In this document: one piece after another, positions 1 to 12,484 of the stretch
Position numbering within the stretch: position 1 is the first letter of the stretch
How the letters are laid out: each line of letters starts with the position of its first letter
Origin: Cacajao melanocephalus
Taxonomy: Eukaryota > Chordata > Mammalia > Primates > Pitheciidae
Direction of reading: 5' to 3'
Length of the DNA: 64,000 bases
Assembly: GCA_963573385.1 (NCBI GenBank)
Contig: CAUYLG010066006.1
Span: 1-64,000 of the forward strand
Made by a program: the position numbers and the translations under genes
Notes under the pieces: generated by a model
Database searches by the model: none
What the model was told of the DNA's origin: nothing
What the model saw: the letters and a program-made list of their open reading frames with translations, nothing else

Positions 1-200
1 ACCAACCCAAATACCCATGAATCAATGAGTGGCTAAAGAAACTGTAGTATATATATACGATGGAATAGTACTCAGCTATGAAAAGGAGTGAGTGAATGGC
101 TTTTGCAGTGACCTGGATGAGTTTGCAGACTAGTGGTCCAAGTGCAGTAACTCAGGAATGGAAAACCAAACATCTTATGTTATTTTGTTTTTATAATGGG
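1..200 (+). mobile_element. Old L1 fragment (ORF2 3' end)
   Basis: Resembles the L1 stretch encoding the ORF2 C-terminus ('tactcagctatgaaaagg...' and 'aactcaggaatggaaaacc'), diverged from primate-specific copies. It is cut by the window edge. Confidence 0.75.
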
Positions 201-1440
201 AGAGACAGGTTGTTTATTTCAAGCCAGACTCGAAAAAAATGAAGCATAGATTTTAAAAAACTGGAGAATAATAATTATGCATAAACATGTCAGAAACAAT
301 AGAATACATATTTTTAAAAATATTTTACATCAAAATGTGTATTCTCCAGTCCTTAAACAGGTATTCAGCAAGCATCTATTATGTCTGTGGTCACAGGCTG
401 AGTACAGGAGAGGTATAAATTAGACTCAAATGGGGCCCTCAAAAAGCCCTAAATCTAGGGTTTTATTATTGTTAGAATGTCTGTTTTGGTAGTTGGTTAT
501 TTTAAAATTGAAAAACTCTATCCTACTTTAAAACTCCTAAATAGAACAGGCATTTATCTAACCTTAGTATCATGACTCCTTAAAGCTTGTTGACTTTAAA
601 ACAACTAAACTTAGTAGCTCCCATATATCCATAGTATAATGAATGACAGACCCATAAAATCTAATTAACTTTATTTGGCAGACACAGGCAAACACATGCA
701 TGTATTTTAACATAATATGATGACTATTTAGACATAACCTGATCCTTCAAATACAACTGAAAAGAAAGTGTTCCATTTGGCATGATTTATCATTGAACTA
801 GAGTTCCCTTTCCTGGGTACATGGAGCAAATAGAGAAGACAATTAGAATTCTACTTTTCTTGAAATGTCAAGAAGGGCAGATGTACTCTGTTCTCAGCTT
901 TCAATTTAACCAAATATATAGGAAGATTTGAGACTGCTCAACATGTTTCTCGTGGAATTTCCCCCCAAGCACTACTATCTGAAGAGCCTGAAAAATGTAT
1001 AAGAAAAGCCTTGTTGTCTCCTGACACGAAGTGATGCTCAGCCTGCTTATTATGATAAAGCTTAGTTTCTGAACAGCAAAGAATGTTTTCTCATCCTTAG
1101 TTGTGTTTGTCGTTCTAACTCAACAGTCTTCTGATCATGATGATTCTCTATAGCCAACATTTCTTAAGTGCCCAGTGAGGTAAGGCTTGCTTCTAAAGAA
1201 TTTTAAAATGCATTTTTAGCAAGCTCTAAAGATTAAGTCTTCACCTTGCTGTTGGTAGTTACATTTTTTTCTAAAGAAGAAAAAGCACAAACTGGAATTA
1301 TGCTAGATCTCCATTAAGATATAGAACATTCTATGGTGCCTGGTTGCTGTTGACCTCCATTGATAATTGGAAATATTACAACTTATTGTAAAGTTACTAA
1401 GTATTATCTATTATAATATGTGTTTTGCATTTTTTTCTGC
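201..1440. other. No recognisable gene or repeat
   Basis: AT-rich sequence with no convincing ORF, RNA gene or repeat identified by eye. Confidence 0.5.
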
Positions 1441-1590
1441 AATGTAAATAATATTAGTCCCATTTTGCAGATGAGGAAACCAAGATTCAGAAAGCTAAAA
1501 AACTTGCTAAAGTCACATGGCTAATGAGTAATAGCAGGATTCAAAACCAAAACAACCTGACTCTAAGACCCTCCTATTAACCGATGACCT
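1440..1590 (-). repeat. MIR SINE
   Basis: Contains the antisense MIR core (cccattttgcagatgagg, then a gttaagt-like segment and 'agtcacatggctaat'), the reverse complement of the usual 'aagtcacttaacctc...cctcatctgtaaaatggg' signature. Confidence 0.8.
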
Positions 1591-1639
1591 TTTCTCCTCT
1601 GAAAATTCCTGCAATAAATGGAAACCATTTCACATGTGT

Positions 1640-2345
1640 TCATTCATTCACACCTACAGTGTGCCAGCTCCCAGTGTAGTCTAGGGATACCATCCATGGT
1701 GAAGAGGACAGGCTAGGTCGCTGCCCTCGTGGGTTTACATTCGATCGAGACAGATACATTTCTCAATGCTTAATTTAGTTAAGTGAGATTGGCAGGGAGG
1801 CAAAAGAAGAAAAAATAGAGATAGGGAGAGTCATGGAGTTTCAACTTTGCGTAGGAGTCAGGGAAGAGAATTTGTTGATGAAAGGAAATCCATAAGGATT
1901 TGTTAGCTGAAAGGAAACCTTGGTGGAAGTGAGGGAGGAGGAAGCCTCGCAGCTATCTGGGGAGAAGAGTGCCTGTACAGAAACAGCAAGTGCAGAGCCC
2001 CTGTGCCGGGAATAGGCTGTGTCTGAGAACCACAGAAAAAGCCAGTGTGGCTTGGAAAGGGCAGGTAAGGGAGAGCATGAGGGGAAATGGGCACAGAGCC
2101 AGCCAGGACCAATTCAGGGAGGCTTTGTAGGCCCTGTTAAGGATTTAGGACTTTTTTTTTTTTTCATTTCTGTGAAAAGAAACCAGTGAACGGTTGAGCT
2201 TGGGGAAGTTGCCTCTGGCTGTGTGACCACAGTGGAAATAAGGAAAGCAGATAGGATCATGCCAAGACCCGAGAGAGATGTATGGCTGGGACAGAGTCAC
2301 AACAGTTGGGAATTGGTGGGTGATGACATTTGGGGTCTGTTTGGA
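1640..2345 (-). mobile_element. L2 LINE fragment (3' part)
   Basis: Begins with an attcattca-like segment, then 'gccctcgtgggtttacattc', 'acagcaagtgcagagcccc', 'gccagtgtggcttgg' and 'tttgtaggccctgttaagg', the antisense order of the L2 3' region. The minus-strand translation of 1903-2112 still shows the leucine/proline-rich C-terminal remnant typical of CR1/L2 reverse transcriptases. A T12 run sits inside it at about 2153. Confidence 0.75.
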
Positions 2346-2990
2346 GAATTCAGGGGATTTATTATCTCATTGGTAGCAGGAACATAACTCATAACAGCAT
2401 AGTGGAACAATACAGATAGGCTCCTGTTAAGGACCGCAGTGTTTTCTGCAACTTCTTCCACGCGTCTGCTGCAAATTGTCTGGGAAAGGTAGGGCCTAGG
2501 AACCATGGTGGAAGTTTTGAGCTAAAAATATTGTAGGCCACGTGCATTTCCCTTGGAGCTCAATTAGTCACCAATTTGCCTTATTAATTACTAGGAGTTC
2601 ATCGTGGTTCTAGATAGAGTCCTCAAAAGAATTAAATTCAAAGGACAAAGGGGTAGAAAATGGATCGACTGTCTCTGCACTGGGAATCCCTGGGAGAGGA
2701 GGACAATGAGGAACAGATCAAACAAAGTGCTGGTAGAAAGGCTGATAGAAAGGAAAGCCTGCGATGGGCGGGATGAGTCAGGGAAGACAGACGCTTGCTA
2801 AGGGAAAGTGGAAGGAAATCTCATCATCACTGTGACTGCCTTCTGAGGTAGGAAGGAATGAAGAGCCTGGGGGATTTTTTAAGTGCTCTGAAGCACTGAT
2901 GCTCTCAATGTGTCATGCAAGTGTAGGGGAAAGTGTAATTCAGACAAGCAGACTACTCTCTCTGCATTCCTACAACTGCTTCTCCTCCCC
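2346..2990. other. No recognisable gene
   Basis: Its beginning may be a diverged continuation of the preceding L2. No supported ORF, RNA gene or named repeat. Confidence 0.4.
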
Positions 2991-2993
2991 AGG

Positions 2994-3463
2994 ATGTGTG
3001 CGTGTGTGTGTGTGTCTCTGTGTGTACATGTGTCTCTGTGTGGGTGTCTGTGTATGTCTATGTGTATGTGTGTATACAAGTGTGTGTCTTTGTTTATGTG
3101 TCTATGTATGTTTGCGTGTGTGTGTTTGTCTGGGTCTATGTGTATGCCTGTGTCTGTCTATGTATGTTTGTGTGTGTGTCTGTGTGTCTATTTGTATGTC
3201 TGTGTCCAGGTATGTTTATGTGTGTCTGTGTGTCTATGTGTATGTCTGCATGGGTCTGGGTGTGTATCCATGTGTGTATCTATGTGTATGACTGTGTGTG
3301 TGTCTGTGCATATGTTTGTGTGTGTATCCATGTGTGTTTCTGTGTGTTTATCTGTGTGTGTATCTATGTGTGTCTATATGTATGACTGTGTCTATGTATG
3401 TCTGGGTGTTTCTGTGTATGTGTCTGTGTGTATCTATGTGCATGACTGTGTGTGTCTGTGTAC
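2994..3463 (+). repeat. TG-rich compound simple repeat, ~470 bp
   Basis: Nearly pure TG/TATG/TCTG variants. Higher-order structure is visible: segments with 'tatctatgtg' followed by a 'tatgactgtg' block recur at about 3277, 3361 and 3431. All frames are open and give Cys/Val-rich peptides, which is a composition artefact. The alternating purine-pyrimidine pattern could adopt Z-DNA. Confidence 0.95.
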
Positions 3464-3734
3464 ACTCAAATGCTTCTGTAGAATGAAGTCAATTAGATCT
3501 TGCCTTCCTGCATGGCTTTCGTATGGCCTGTGCTTGACCAACCACCAACCAAAGCCCATGGCTTTTCCTTTGAAAGGGATGCCACTTTTGTGTGTGTGTC
3601 TGTTTGTAAACAGTGACATTCAAGCACAAGGGTTAGGGATGGAGTGAATAAGGAGGGTGTGAAACAGCACAAATCAGAGAAATTTAAGAGGTACAAGAAC
3701 AAGGTTTTTTGCCTTGGCTTTAAAATGCTGATAA

Positions 3735-6272
3735 ACACTAACTCATTCTATGAGGTCAGCATCATACCGATACCAAAACCTGGCAGAGATACAACAAAGA
3801 AAGAAAACTTCAGGCCAATATCCTTGATGGACACCAATACAAAAATCCTCAACAAAATACTGGCAAACCAAATCCAGCAGCACATCAAAAAGCTTATCCA
3901 CCACGAATGAGTAGGCTTCATCCCCAAGATGTGAGGTTGGTTCAACATACACAAATCAATAAATGTGATTTTTCACATAAACAGAACTAAAGACCAAAAA
4001 ACACATGATTATCTCGATACATGCAGAAAAGGCCTTTGATAAAATTCAACATCCCTTCATATTAGAAACTCTCAATAAACTAGATATTGAAGGAAGATAC
4101 CTCAAAATAATAAGCACCATATATAACAAACCCACAGCCAATATCATAGTGAATGGGGAAAAGCTGGAAGCATTCCCCTGAAAACTGGCACAAGACAAGG
4201 ATGCCCTCTCTCACCACTCCTATTCAACACAGTGTTGGAAGTTCTGGCCAGGGCAATCAGGCAAGAGAAAGAAATAAAAGGTATTCAAATAGGAAGAGGA
4301 AGTCAAACTATCTTTGTCTGCAGATAACATAATCCTATATCTAGAAAACCTCATCATCTCAGCCCAAAAGCTTCTTAAGCTGATAAGCAACTTCAGCAAA
4401 GTCTCAGGATACAAAATCAATGTGCAAAAATTATTAGCATTGTTGTACATCAACAACAGGCAAGCTGGGAGCCAAATCATGAATGAATTACCATTCACAA
4501 TTGCCATATACACGCAAAAATACCTAGGAATACAGCTAACAAGGTAAGTGAAGGACCTCTTCAAGGAGAACTATGAACCACTGCTCAGAGAAATCAGAGA
4601 TGACACGCAAAAAAATGGAAGAACATTCCATGCTCATGGATAGGAAGAATCAATATCATGAAAATGGCCATACTGCCCAAAGCAATTTATAGATTCAATA
4701 CTATTCCCATTAAATTACCATTGACATTCTTCACAGAATTAGAAAAAAACTATTTTAAAATTCATATGGAACAGAAAAAGAGCCCAAATAGCTAAGGCAA
4801 TCCTAAGCAAAAAGAACAAAGCTGGAGGCATCACCCTACCCAACTTCAAACAAAACTGCAGTAACCAAAACAGCATGGTACTGGTACAAGAACAGACACA
4901 TAGACCAATGGAACAGAACAGAGAGCCAGAACTAAGACCACACACCCATAATCATCTGATCTTCAACAAACCTGACAAAAACAAACAATGAGGAAAGGAT
5001 TCCTTATTTAATAAATGGTGCTGGGAGAATGGGCTAGCCATATGCAGAAAATTGAAACTGGAGCCCTTTTATACACCTTATGCAAAAATTAACTCAAGAT
5101 AGATTAAAGACTTAGTAAAACCCAAAACTATAAAAATCCTAGAAGAAAGTCTAGGCAATACCATTTAGGACATAGGCATGGGCAAAGATTTCATGATGAA
5201 AATGCCAAAAGCAATTGCAACAAATGCAAACATTGACAAATGAAATCTAATCAAACGAAAGAGCTTCTGAACAACAAAAGAAACTATCATCAGAATGAAC
5301 AGACAACCTACAGAACGGGAGAAAATGTTTGCAACCTATCCATCTGACAAAGGTCTAATATCCAGCATCTATTGATACAAGGAACTTAAACAAATTTACA
5401 AGAAAAAACAAACAATGCCATTAAAAAGTGGGCAAAGGACATGAACAGACACTTCTCAAAAAAAGACATACATGCAGCCAACAAACATGAAAAAAAGCTC
5501 TATATCACTGATCATTAGGGAAATGCAAACCAAAACCATAATGAGATAACATCTCATGCCAGTCAGGACAGCTATTATTAAAAAGTCAAAAACCAACAGA
5601 TGCTGGCAAGGTTGTGGAGAACAAGGAACACTTTTACACTGTTGATGGGAGTGTGAATTAGTTCAACCTTTGTGGAAGACAGTGTGGTGATTCCTCAGAG
5701 ACCTAGAGGCAAAAATACCGTTTGACACAGCAATCTCATTACTGGGTATATACCCAAAGAAATAAATATTCTATTAAAAAGATACATGCATACATATGTT
5801 CATTGTAGCACTATCCACAAAAGCAAAGACATGGAATCAACCTAAATGCCCATCAGTGATAGACTGGATAAAGAAAATGTGGCACATGTACACCATGGAA
5901 TACTATGGTGCCATGAAAAGGAATGAGATCATATCCTTTGCAAAAACATGGATGGAGCTAGAAGCCATTATCCTCAGCAAACTAACGCAGGAACAAAAAT
6001 TAAACACCGCATGTTCTCACTTATAAGGGGGAGCTGAATAATGAGAACACATGGACACATGGCAGGGGATCAACACATACTGGGGCCTGTTAAGGGGTGG
6101 GAGGGTGTGGGGAGGGAGAGCATCATGAAGAATAGCTAATAGATGCTGAGCTTAATACCTAGGTGATGGGTTTGATCTGTGCAGCAAACCACCATGGCAC
6201 ACATTTACCTATGTAACAAACTGGCATATCCTGCACATGTAACCCCACATTTAAAATAAAAAATAAAAAGGG

Positions 6273-6275
<3 letters not shown>
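3735..6275 (+). mobile_element. 5'-truncated L1 (ORF2 reverse transcriptase to 3' end)
   Basis: Starts within the ORF2 reverse transcriptase ('tatgaggtcagcatcatacc') and runs about 2.5 kb through the C-terminal part and 3' UTR to an A-rich end (aaaataaaaaataaaaag). Frames are broken throughout. At the catalytic site the F/YADD motif reads SADN (near 4314-4330), so one catalytic aspartate is lost. The element cannot be active and is an older primate copy by divergence. Confidence 0.93.
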
Positions 6276-6311
<36 letters not shown>

Positions 6312-6335
6312 ATATATACATATATATGTGAAAAT
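6272..6335 (+). repeat. (TA)n(TG)n(TA)n microsatellite at an L1 tail
   Basis: Alternating TA, then TG, then TA/CATA runs immediately follow the L1 A-rich tail, the common place for microsatellite birth. Confidence 0.9.
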
Positions 6336-6344
6336 ATGGATACA

Positions 6345-6520
6345 CAGAGACATCAGACATATGCACTCACCCAGAAAAGACCATGTGAGGACATAGAGAA
6401 AGGGCAGCCACCTGCAAGCCCAGAAGAAAGGCCTCAGAAGAAGCCAGATCAACTGACACCTTCATCTTGGATTTCTAGCCTCCAGCCTGAGAAAATAAAT
6501 TTCTGTTGTTTAAACAAAAC
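6345..6520 (+). mobile_element. MaLR-type LTR fragment (MLT1/MST-like 3' part)
   Basis: Order of motifs: 'gaccatgtgaggacatagag', 'ggcagccacctgcaagccc', 'agcctccagcctgagaaaat', then 'aaatttctgttgttt', as at the 3' half of MLT1-type LTRs. Subfamily is not resolved by eye. Confidence 0.6.
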
Positions 6521-6529
6521 AAAAAAAAA

Positions 6530-7900
6530 ATGCCTGTAAACATTGATGATTCTGCTTTATGCAAAAATGATGGCAGTGAGGTGAAACAGTTTACTAGGTA
6601 CAGCCACAGGATATTTGGTCAAAAAGAATTGAAAGCCACTACTTGCTGTGCACCATTTCTTGAAATACATTTATCAAGCACAGATGAGTGTTGTTTTGGT
6701 TTTTGTTTAGTGATTAAGTGCAAAATCCCCAATAAAATTTTTAAAAGTTTTTCCAAAAAGAAATCCTCCCTGGCTGCATCAACTAGACAAGGGTACCTGC
6801 ACTTCTGGTGTTTTCCCCTGTATCTGCTGGATTATTTTAGCTGATGGCATTTGAGCTGGCATTTCTTAAATGAAAATCTCTTCAAAGTGACGCAGGCTGT
6901 GTTTTTGCCCATAGGAGGTGTGAATGACCTGTGGATATTTGTGAATACACTTCCGTGCTTTTGTTTTCCACTATGCTAGGTCGGTTTTCAATTCTTATTA
7001 CAAAGCAGGTTTCGGAAATCTGACTGTGCTGGGAATTCCTGCTGCCGATGGTAAGCAGCCTGCACCATCCCTGAATAGGTAAGAAGAGCTAAGATTTCAC
7101 CAGAAACAGTGACATTCATACCCAGGGGCTGAAATAAGGCGGAATGCCCACCTGGAGATAAGCCTTGGCTGTCACACCTAGACCACCTGCTCGGTCATGC
7201 TTGTGTGTGATCTATAATAGGGTCACAGCTTTATGCAATTCCGTCACTTTATAGCAGCCACTCTAAGGAGGATGATTCATGGTCCCTGTGCAGGCACTGC
7301 ACCCAGCACCTTCTCAGGAACATTCACATTATTGCCAGCTGGATTGAGGCCAGAAGCTCCTCGCCAGGCGATAGAAAAGCACCAGGTGTACCCAGCAATG
7401 ATCTCCTTCACCCTTGCAAGTTGCAACTGGCAAGTTTCCCGAAGCAAGAGAGTTGCATTTGATGGCACACGGTGTGATGGTTGCCTCACTGCCAGAGCAT
7501 TTGTTCTGGATGCCTCTGTACCCAGCTGTCTCAGAAGTAGCCCTTATCATTGAACTTTGTTCCTTTGGAAATAAGACCAGGCGCAAGACACGTCAGAAAG
7601 CAACTTGTGCATTGAGACTCAAACTGCTCTGGAGTTTCTCTCTGGATTTTGGTCAAGCTGTCACAACGTTCACGACTTGGTCTTTCCACTCTTGTATAAT
7701 GAAGGCTGCTCTGACTCCTATCTTCAGTCTCCAGCTTATTGCCTTTAATACTTCATCATTGCTGTTGCTAAACCCCTTGTCTTATACAGACTGTGGAGAA
7801 GGGTAAAGGAAAAAAACCTCCAAGCTTTTTGATATGGTGCTTTGAAGACACAGTTTACTAATAGCCTGAAAGAATTCTTGCAGCTTCCCACATGCAAAGT
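6530..7900. other. Single-copy stretch without recognised gene
   Basis: No repeat recognised. Overlapping ORFs at 6506-6844, 7233-7553 and 7414-7806 (+) lack any domain or splice support I can see. Treated as noncoding. Confidence 0.45.
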
Positions 7901-7904
7901 TTAT

Positions 7905-9565
7905 TTTTGGAGAGTAGTTTATATCTGGAATAAATGGAATAGAATTGAGAGTCCAGAAATAAACCCTCACATTTATAGAAAATTGGTTGTCAACAAGGAT
8001 GCCAAGACAATTCAATGGGGAAAGAAACATTTTATCAGCAAACAGTGCTAGGGCAACTAGGTATCTATATGAACAAGAATAAAGTGAGAACTCTACCTTA
8101 CATCATATTAAAAAAATAAGTCAAGATTGATCAAAGACCTAGGTATAAAAGCTTAAAGTATAACATGCCTAGAAGAAAACATACGTGTAAATCTTCATGA
8201 CCTTGAATTAGGCAATAGTTTCTTAAAAATATGACACTAAAAGCATAAAAAACAAAAGAAACAAGAATAATTTGGACAGCATCAAACTAAAAATTTTGTG
8301 CTTCAAAGGACACCTTCTACAAAGTGACAAGACTACTCAGAGAATGGGAGGACAGTTTTGTAATTATATATCTGATAAAGGAAGTATCTATATAGAGAAC
8401 TATAATGCACTAAGAAAAGACACATAATACAATATTCAAATGGACAAAGGATTTGAAAAGACATTTCTCCAAAGAAGATATGCAAATATCTAACAAACAC
8501 ACGAAAAGATGCTCAGCATCATTAACCATCAGGGAAACGCAAATCAAAACCACAAGAGACCACTTCATACCCATGGGAATGGCTATAATCAGAAAGACAG
8601 GTAATAACAAGTGTTGGCAAGGATGTGGAGAAATTGATGGTGGAAATTTAAAATGATATAGTCACGTTAGAAAACACTATGGCAGTTTCTCAATCAATCA
8701 TAGAGTTACCATATGAACAGCAATTCTACTCCTAGGCATATACCCAAAAGAAATGAAAACATGTATTCATCAAAAATTTGTCTATGAAATACATGGCAAC
8801 ATTTTTCTTAACAGCCTAAAAGTGGAAACAACCTGAATGTTCATCAAACTGATGAATGCATAAAATATATCCACTCAATGGAATATTATTTGCCAATGAA
8901 AAAAAAAAATAAAGGCTGAGTACTTTGGCTCATGCCTGTAATCTCAGCACTTTGGGAGACAGAGGTGGGAGGATCACTTGAAGCCAGAAGCTTGAGAGCA
9001 GCCTGAGCAACATAGCAAGACTCCATCTCTACAAAAAGTAAAAAATTAGCCAAGCATGGTGGTGCATGCCTGTAGTCCTAGCTACTTGGGAAGCTGAGGT
9101 GGGAGGATTACTTAAGCCCGGGATTTCAAGGCTGCAATGAGCAATGATCATGCCACCATACTCACGCCTAGGCAGCAGAGCAAGACCTTGTCTCTACAAA
9201 AACAAAAAAGAAATGAAGTATTGATACATGGTACAACATGTATGACTCTTGAAAACATCATGCTAAGTGAAAGAAGCCAGGATGAATGTTGTATGATTCC
9301 ATTTATATGAAATGTCCAGAATAGGCAAATTCCTAGAGAAAGAAAGTACGTTAGTGGTTGCCTGGGGCTGGGGGATTGAGGGGAATAGGGAGTGATTCTG
9401 ATGGGCATAGGGTTTCTTACTGGGGTGATGACAATACTATAAAATTGATTGTAGTGATGGTCACACAACTCTGTGAATATACTAAAAACCATTCCACTGT
9501 ATACTTTAAATGAGTGAATTGTATGCTGTATGGATTATATCTCAATAAAGAAGATATTTAAAAAT
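7905..9565 (+). mobile_element. L1M fragment, split by an Alu
   Basis: Left part 7905-8913 matches late ORF2 of older mammalian L1. The right part (9211-9565) carries the L1M 3' UTR ('tggttgcctggggctggggg', 'tttaaatgagtgaattgtat', 'atctcaataaagaagatat'). The pieces are collinear either side of an Alu at 8914-9210. Confidence 0.88.
8914..9210 (+). mobile_element. Alu (old, AluJ-like)
   Basis: Dimeric Alu in sense orientation with many CpG-site and diagnostic changes (for example 'gagcagcctgagcaacatag'), ending in an A-rich tail. Inserted in L1M. Confidence 0.92.
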
Positions 9566-9569
9566 CACA

Positions 9570-10370
9570 AAATATAGATGATTCAAGAATATGGAATATG
9601 TCATTAATTATAGATTTTTTTCTGTATTTTTAATTCTTTCTTTGATTTCACTTGCTTTCTCAGATGTTTCATAGAAAGAAACATCCAAAGCAAAGATTTA
9701 TAACTCATTATAGGAAGCCACAGATTTTGTAAGAAAAGGCTAGAGAAAAAGATGACTGCAATATAGTGTTTGCATTTATAATTTACTTTCTGTTCACGTT
9801 TCAGACTTAGTTCTTTACTTTGCACCTATTACCACATACTAGCTATTATCTCTCCATACACATGGAAGTTCTTTGGAATTTTTAGTAAAATATCCTCAGT
9901 TTCTGAGCCAAACCTGTCTACTGAGAATCAAGTATAGTTTTCACCAAAGTTGCTTTTCACAAATTGCCATATAAGAAATAGAAGAAAGCAGAGGGGCAGC
10001 AGATACGCTGTTTTCTCCTAGTTTATGGCGAAAATTAGATATCTATTAAGATCAAAAAAGAGTCCTTTATTCCAAGAACTAAGCTTCTTGTCCTAAGCTG
10101 AATACAGGGGGAAATATTTTAAAAAAAATCAGTGGAGGGAAGGGGAAATTGTGGGATAAAATACACTCATTGGCTTTCTTCAAGCCAAACTGCGGAGGAA
10201 ATCACAGGCACAGACACTGTAGCAGGGTGTTCTGGTGGGACATGCCCTGGGATGTGGGGTCAGTCCATTCCTGTCTACAGCACAGACTTCCTCTGACCTT
10301 GGCAACCCAGTTACCTGCTGGGTTCTTGCCTGCAAACAGAGATCTCCCAAGTCCTTCCTGGCTGTACCAG
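9570..10370. other. No recognisable gene
   Basis: Single-copy or unrecognised sequence. The small ORFs at 10149-10451 overlap the following DNA transposon. Confidence 0.4.
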
Positions 10371-10373
10371 TTA

Positions 10374-10600
10374 CAGGGGTGTCCAATCTTTTGGCTTCCC
10401 TGGGCCACATTGGAAGAAGAATCATCTTGGGCCACACTTAAAATACACTAACACTAATGATAGCCAATGAGATATTTTTTTAATTGCAAAAAAAAAAATG
10501 TCATAATATTTTAAGAAAGTTTATGAATTATTTTTGTGCTGCATTCAAAGCCATCCTGGACTGTGTGCGCCCCGCAGGCTGCAGGTTGGGCAAGTTTATT
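10374..10600 (+). mobile_element. MER30-like hAT DNA transposon
   Basis: Starts CAGGGGTGTCCAATCTTTTGG and ends with a partly complementary end (gttgggcaagttt). The internal 'ccctgggccacattggaag' segment is characteristic. Non-autonomous, no coding capacity. The family name is from memory; no clean 8-bp TSD found. Confidence 0.75.
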
Positions 10601-11030
10601 GTATGATTTTATAATCCGATCTAGAATTCTCTAAGACATCAATACTAGATGAGGATACAGGTAGATGAATGAATATTGTAGCTAAGTGAATATTGCTCCC
10701 AGTGTGTTGATTAATGAATAGATGTGATTGTATAAGAAGAAATGTCATGACTTTTCCCAGGCCTCTGGAGTTATCACCGATTAGCGAAGCATTTTAATTA
10801 ATGACTCAAACAGAAAAAAACATATCTCTTAGTTTTGCAATCCACAAAAAGATGAGCACAACAGACATGCTAATTCCCAAACTTAGGTTCAAAAAACTAT
10901 CTGCCAGGTTTTGAATGAACACAGGCTTGATTGGCCGCATGAAAATTTAAATATTCTGAATGTTGAATGACTGACCACAAATTCAATTTGAACTAAGTTT
11001 GATGTGGCTACTTTTTATTTTTCACTTTTT
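10601..11030. other. No recognisable gene
   Basis: AT-rich, nothing identified. Confidence 0.4.
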
Positions 11031-11040
11031 AAAAATTGTG

Positions 11041-11308
11041 GTACACACTGCATGTTCTCACTCATAAGTGGGAGTTAAACAATGAGAACACATGCACACA
11101 GGGAGGGGAACATCACACACCAGGGCCTGTCAGGGCTGGGTGGCAAGGGGAGAGAGAGCATTAGGACAAATACCTAATGCATGTGGGGCTTAAAACCTAG
11201 ATGATGGATTGATGGGTGCAGCAAACCACCATGACACATGTATACCTATGTAACAAACCTGCACGTTCTGCACATGTACCCCAGGACTTAAAGTAAAAAA
11301 AAAAAAAA
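11041..11308 (+). mobile_element. Short L1PA 3' end insertion with TSD
   Basis: About 270 bp of primate L1 3' end ('gcatgttctcactcataagt' to 'cacatgtaccccagg') with a pure A tail. The 10-bp duplication AAAAATTGTG flanks it at 11031-11040 and 11309-11318, a classic severely 5'-truncated L1 insertion. Confidence 0.92.
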
Positions 11309-11318
11309 AAAAATTGTG

Positions 11319-12275
11319 ATATGGTACAATTTACATACAGTGAACAATTCAGAGTTTTGTCAGTTGCATACAGCCATGCACTCCACACCCCATCAAGATG
11401 TAGAATATTTCCAATCCCCAAAAAAGATCCTTCATGCCCTTCCCAGTCAGTCCCCACCAAGGCAAACACTGATCTGATTTCTTCCCCCATACGTATTTTC
11501 CCAAACCTGGAACTTCATTAAGTCATTGAATATGTATTTTTTATGTCTGATTTCTTTGACTCAGGAAAATGGGTTTTGAGGATCATCATTTTGTTGGTTT
11601 TATGAGTAGTTTCTCACAGGTTGGATTCTCTGGGAAGAGACAGAGATAAACATGCAGGGCATTGATGAAGGAGTTCTCTTAGAAGCCATAGCTTCTAAAG
11701 GGCAGGGAAAGAAGTCAGATTGAGCACAGTGGGAAAGGGAGCTTGAGGCAGCTTCAGCCCCAGCCTCAGCACATCCTAGTGGGGACCCTGGCATGAGACT
11801 GCCTGTCAGTTATCTCAAGGTGTGGTGTGGGGACCTTTATGCTTGCCCGTGTTGATCAGACATTGGATGTGGGCTCCTTCCACAGGAAGGTGTACCTTGG
11901 GCAAGGCTGCTGCTTTCAGGCAGGGAAGTTCCCCTTTAAAAAGCTGAGGGCTATCTTCCAGCAACAGTCCTAGCAGCCAGGGGGAATAATCCATTTATTT
12001 CAGAGAGGGGTTCTGGGCAGCACATCACAGTGTTTTATTACTGAGTAGTATTCCATTAATGGACATACCACAATTTATTTACCCATTCTCCTGTTGAGGG
12101 ACATTTGGCCTGTTCCAGTTTTGGGCTATTGTGAACAAGGCTTTTATGAACACTCCTGAACTGGTCTTTTTATGGGTATGTTTTTATTTCTGCTGAATAA
12201 ATGACAAGTAGAATTTCTGAGTCATAAAGTAGGTGTATGTTTAACATTACAGAAACTGCCAGACTAACCTGAGCT
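11319..12275 (-). mobile_element. L1M 3' end, interrupted
   Basis: 11319-11590 and about 12020-12275 read as consecutive antisense parts of an old L1 3' region ('gtagtattccattaatggac' ... 'gggctattgtgaacaaggc'). The 11595-12015 segment between them is foreign to L1. Confidence 0.75.
11595..12015. other. ~420-bp insertion of unknown family inside L1M
   Basis: GC-richer than its flanks and interrupts the L1M. Possibly an old LTR or DNA element, but I do not recognise it and see no clear terminal repeats. No ORF of interest. Confidence 0.45.
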
Positions 12276-12484
12276 TCAAGAACTTAATGTGATTTTAAAA
12301 CAAATTTGAATACAAATATAGAAATACACCTTCAAAATAACAAAGGAAATTCAGATGAAACTTAAATATGAACTTAAAACTGAACCTGAAGTTGACCTCC
12401 TTAATGACAAGGTTCTCCTGTGCAGTATTTGAAAATAAATTATAGCATGCAGGTTCTTTTTCCTAACAGGTTTTTTCAATAAAG

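Noticed and set aside
2899..3647. Long Cys/Val-rich open frames (130-245 codons)
   Set aside because: All + frames are open only because the TG-rich repeat lacks stop codons; no start context or conservation expected.
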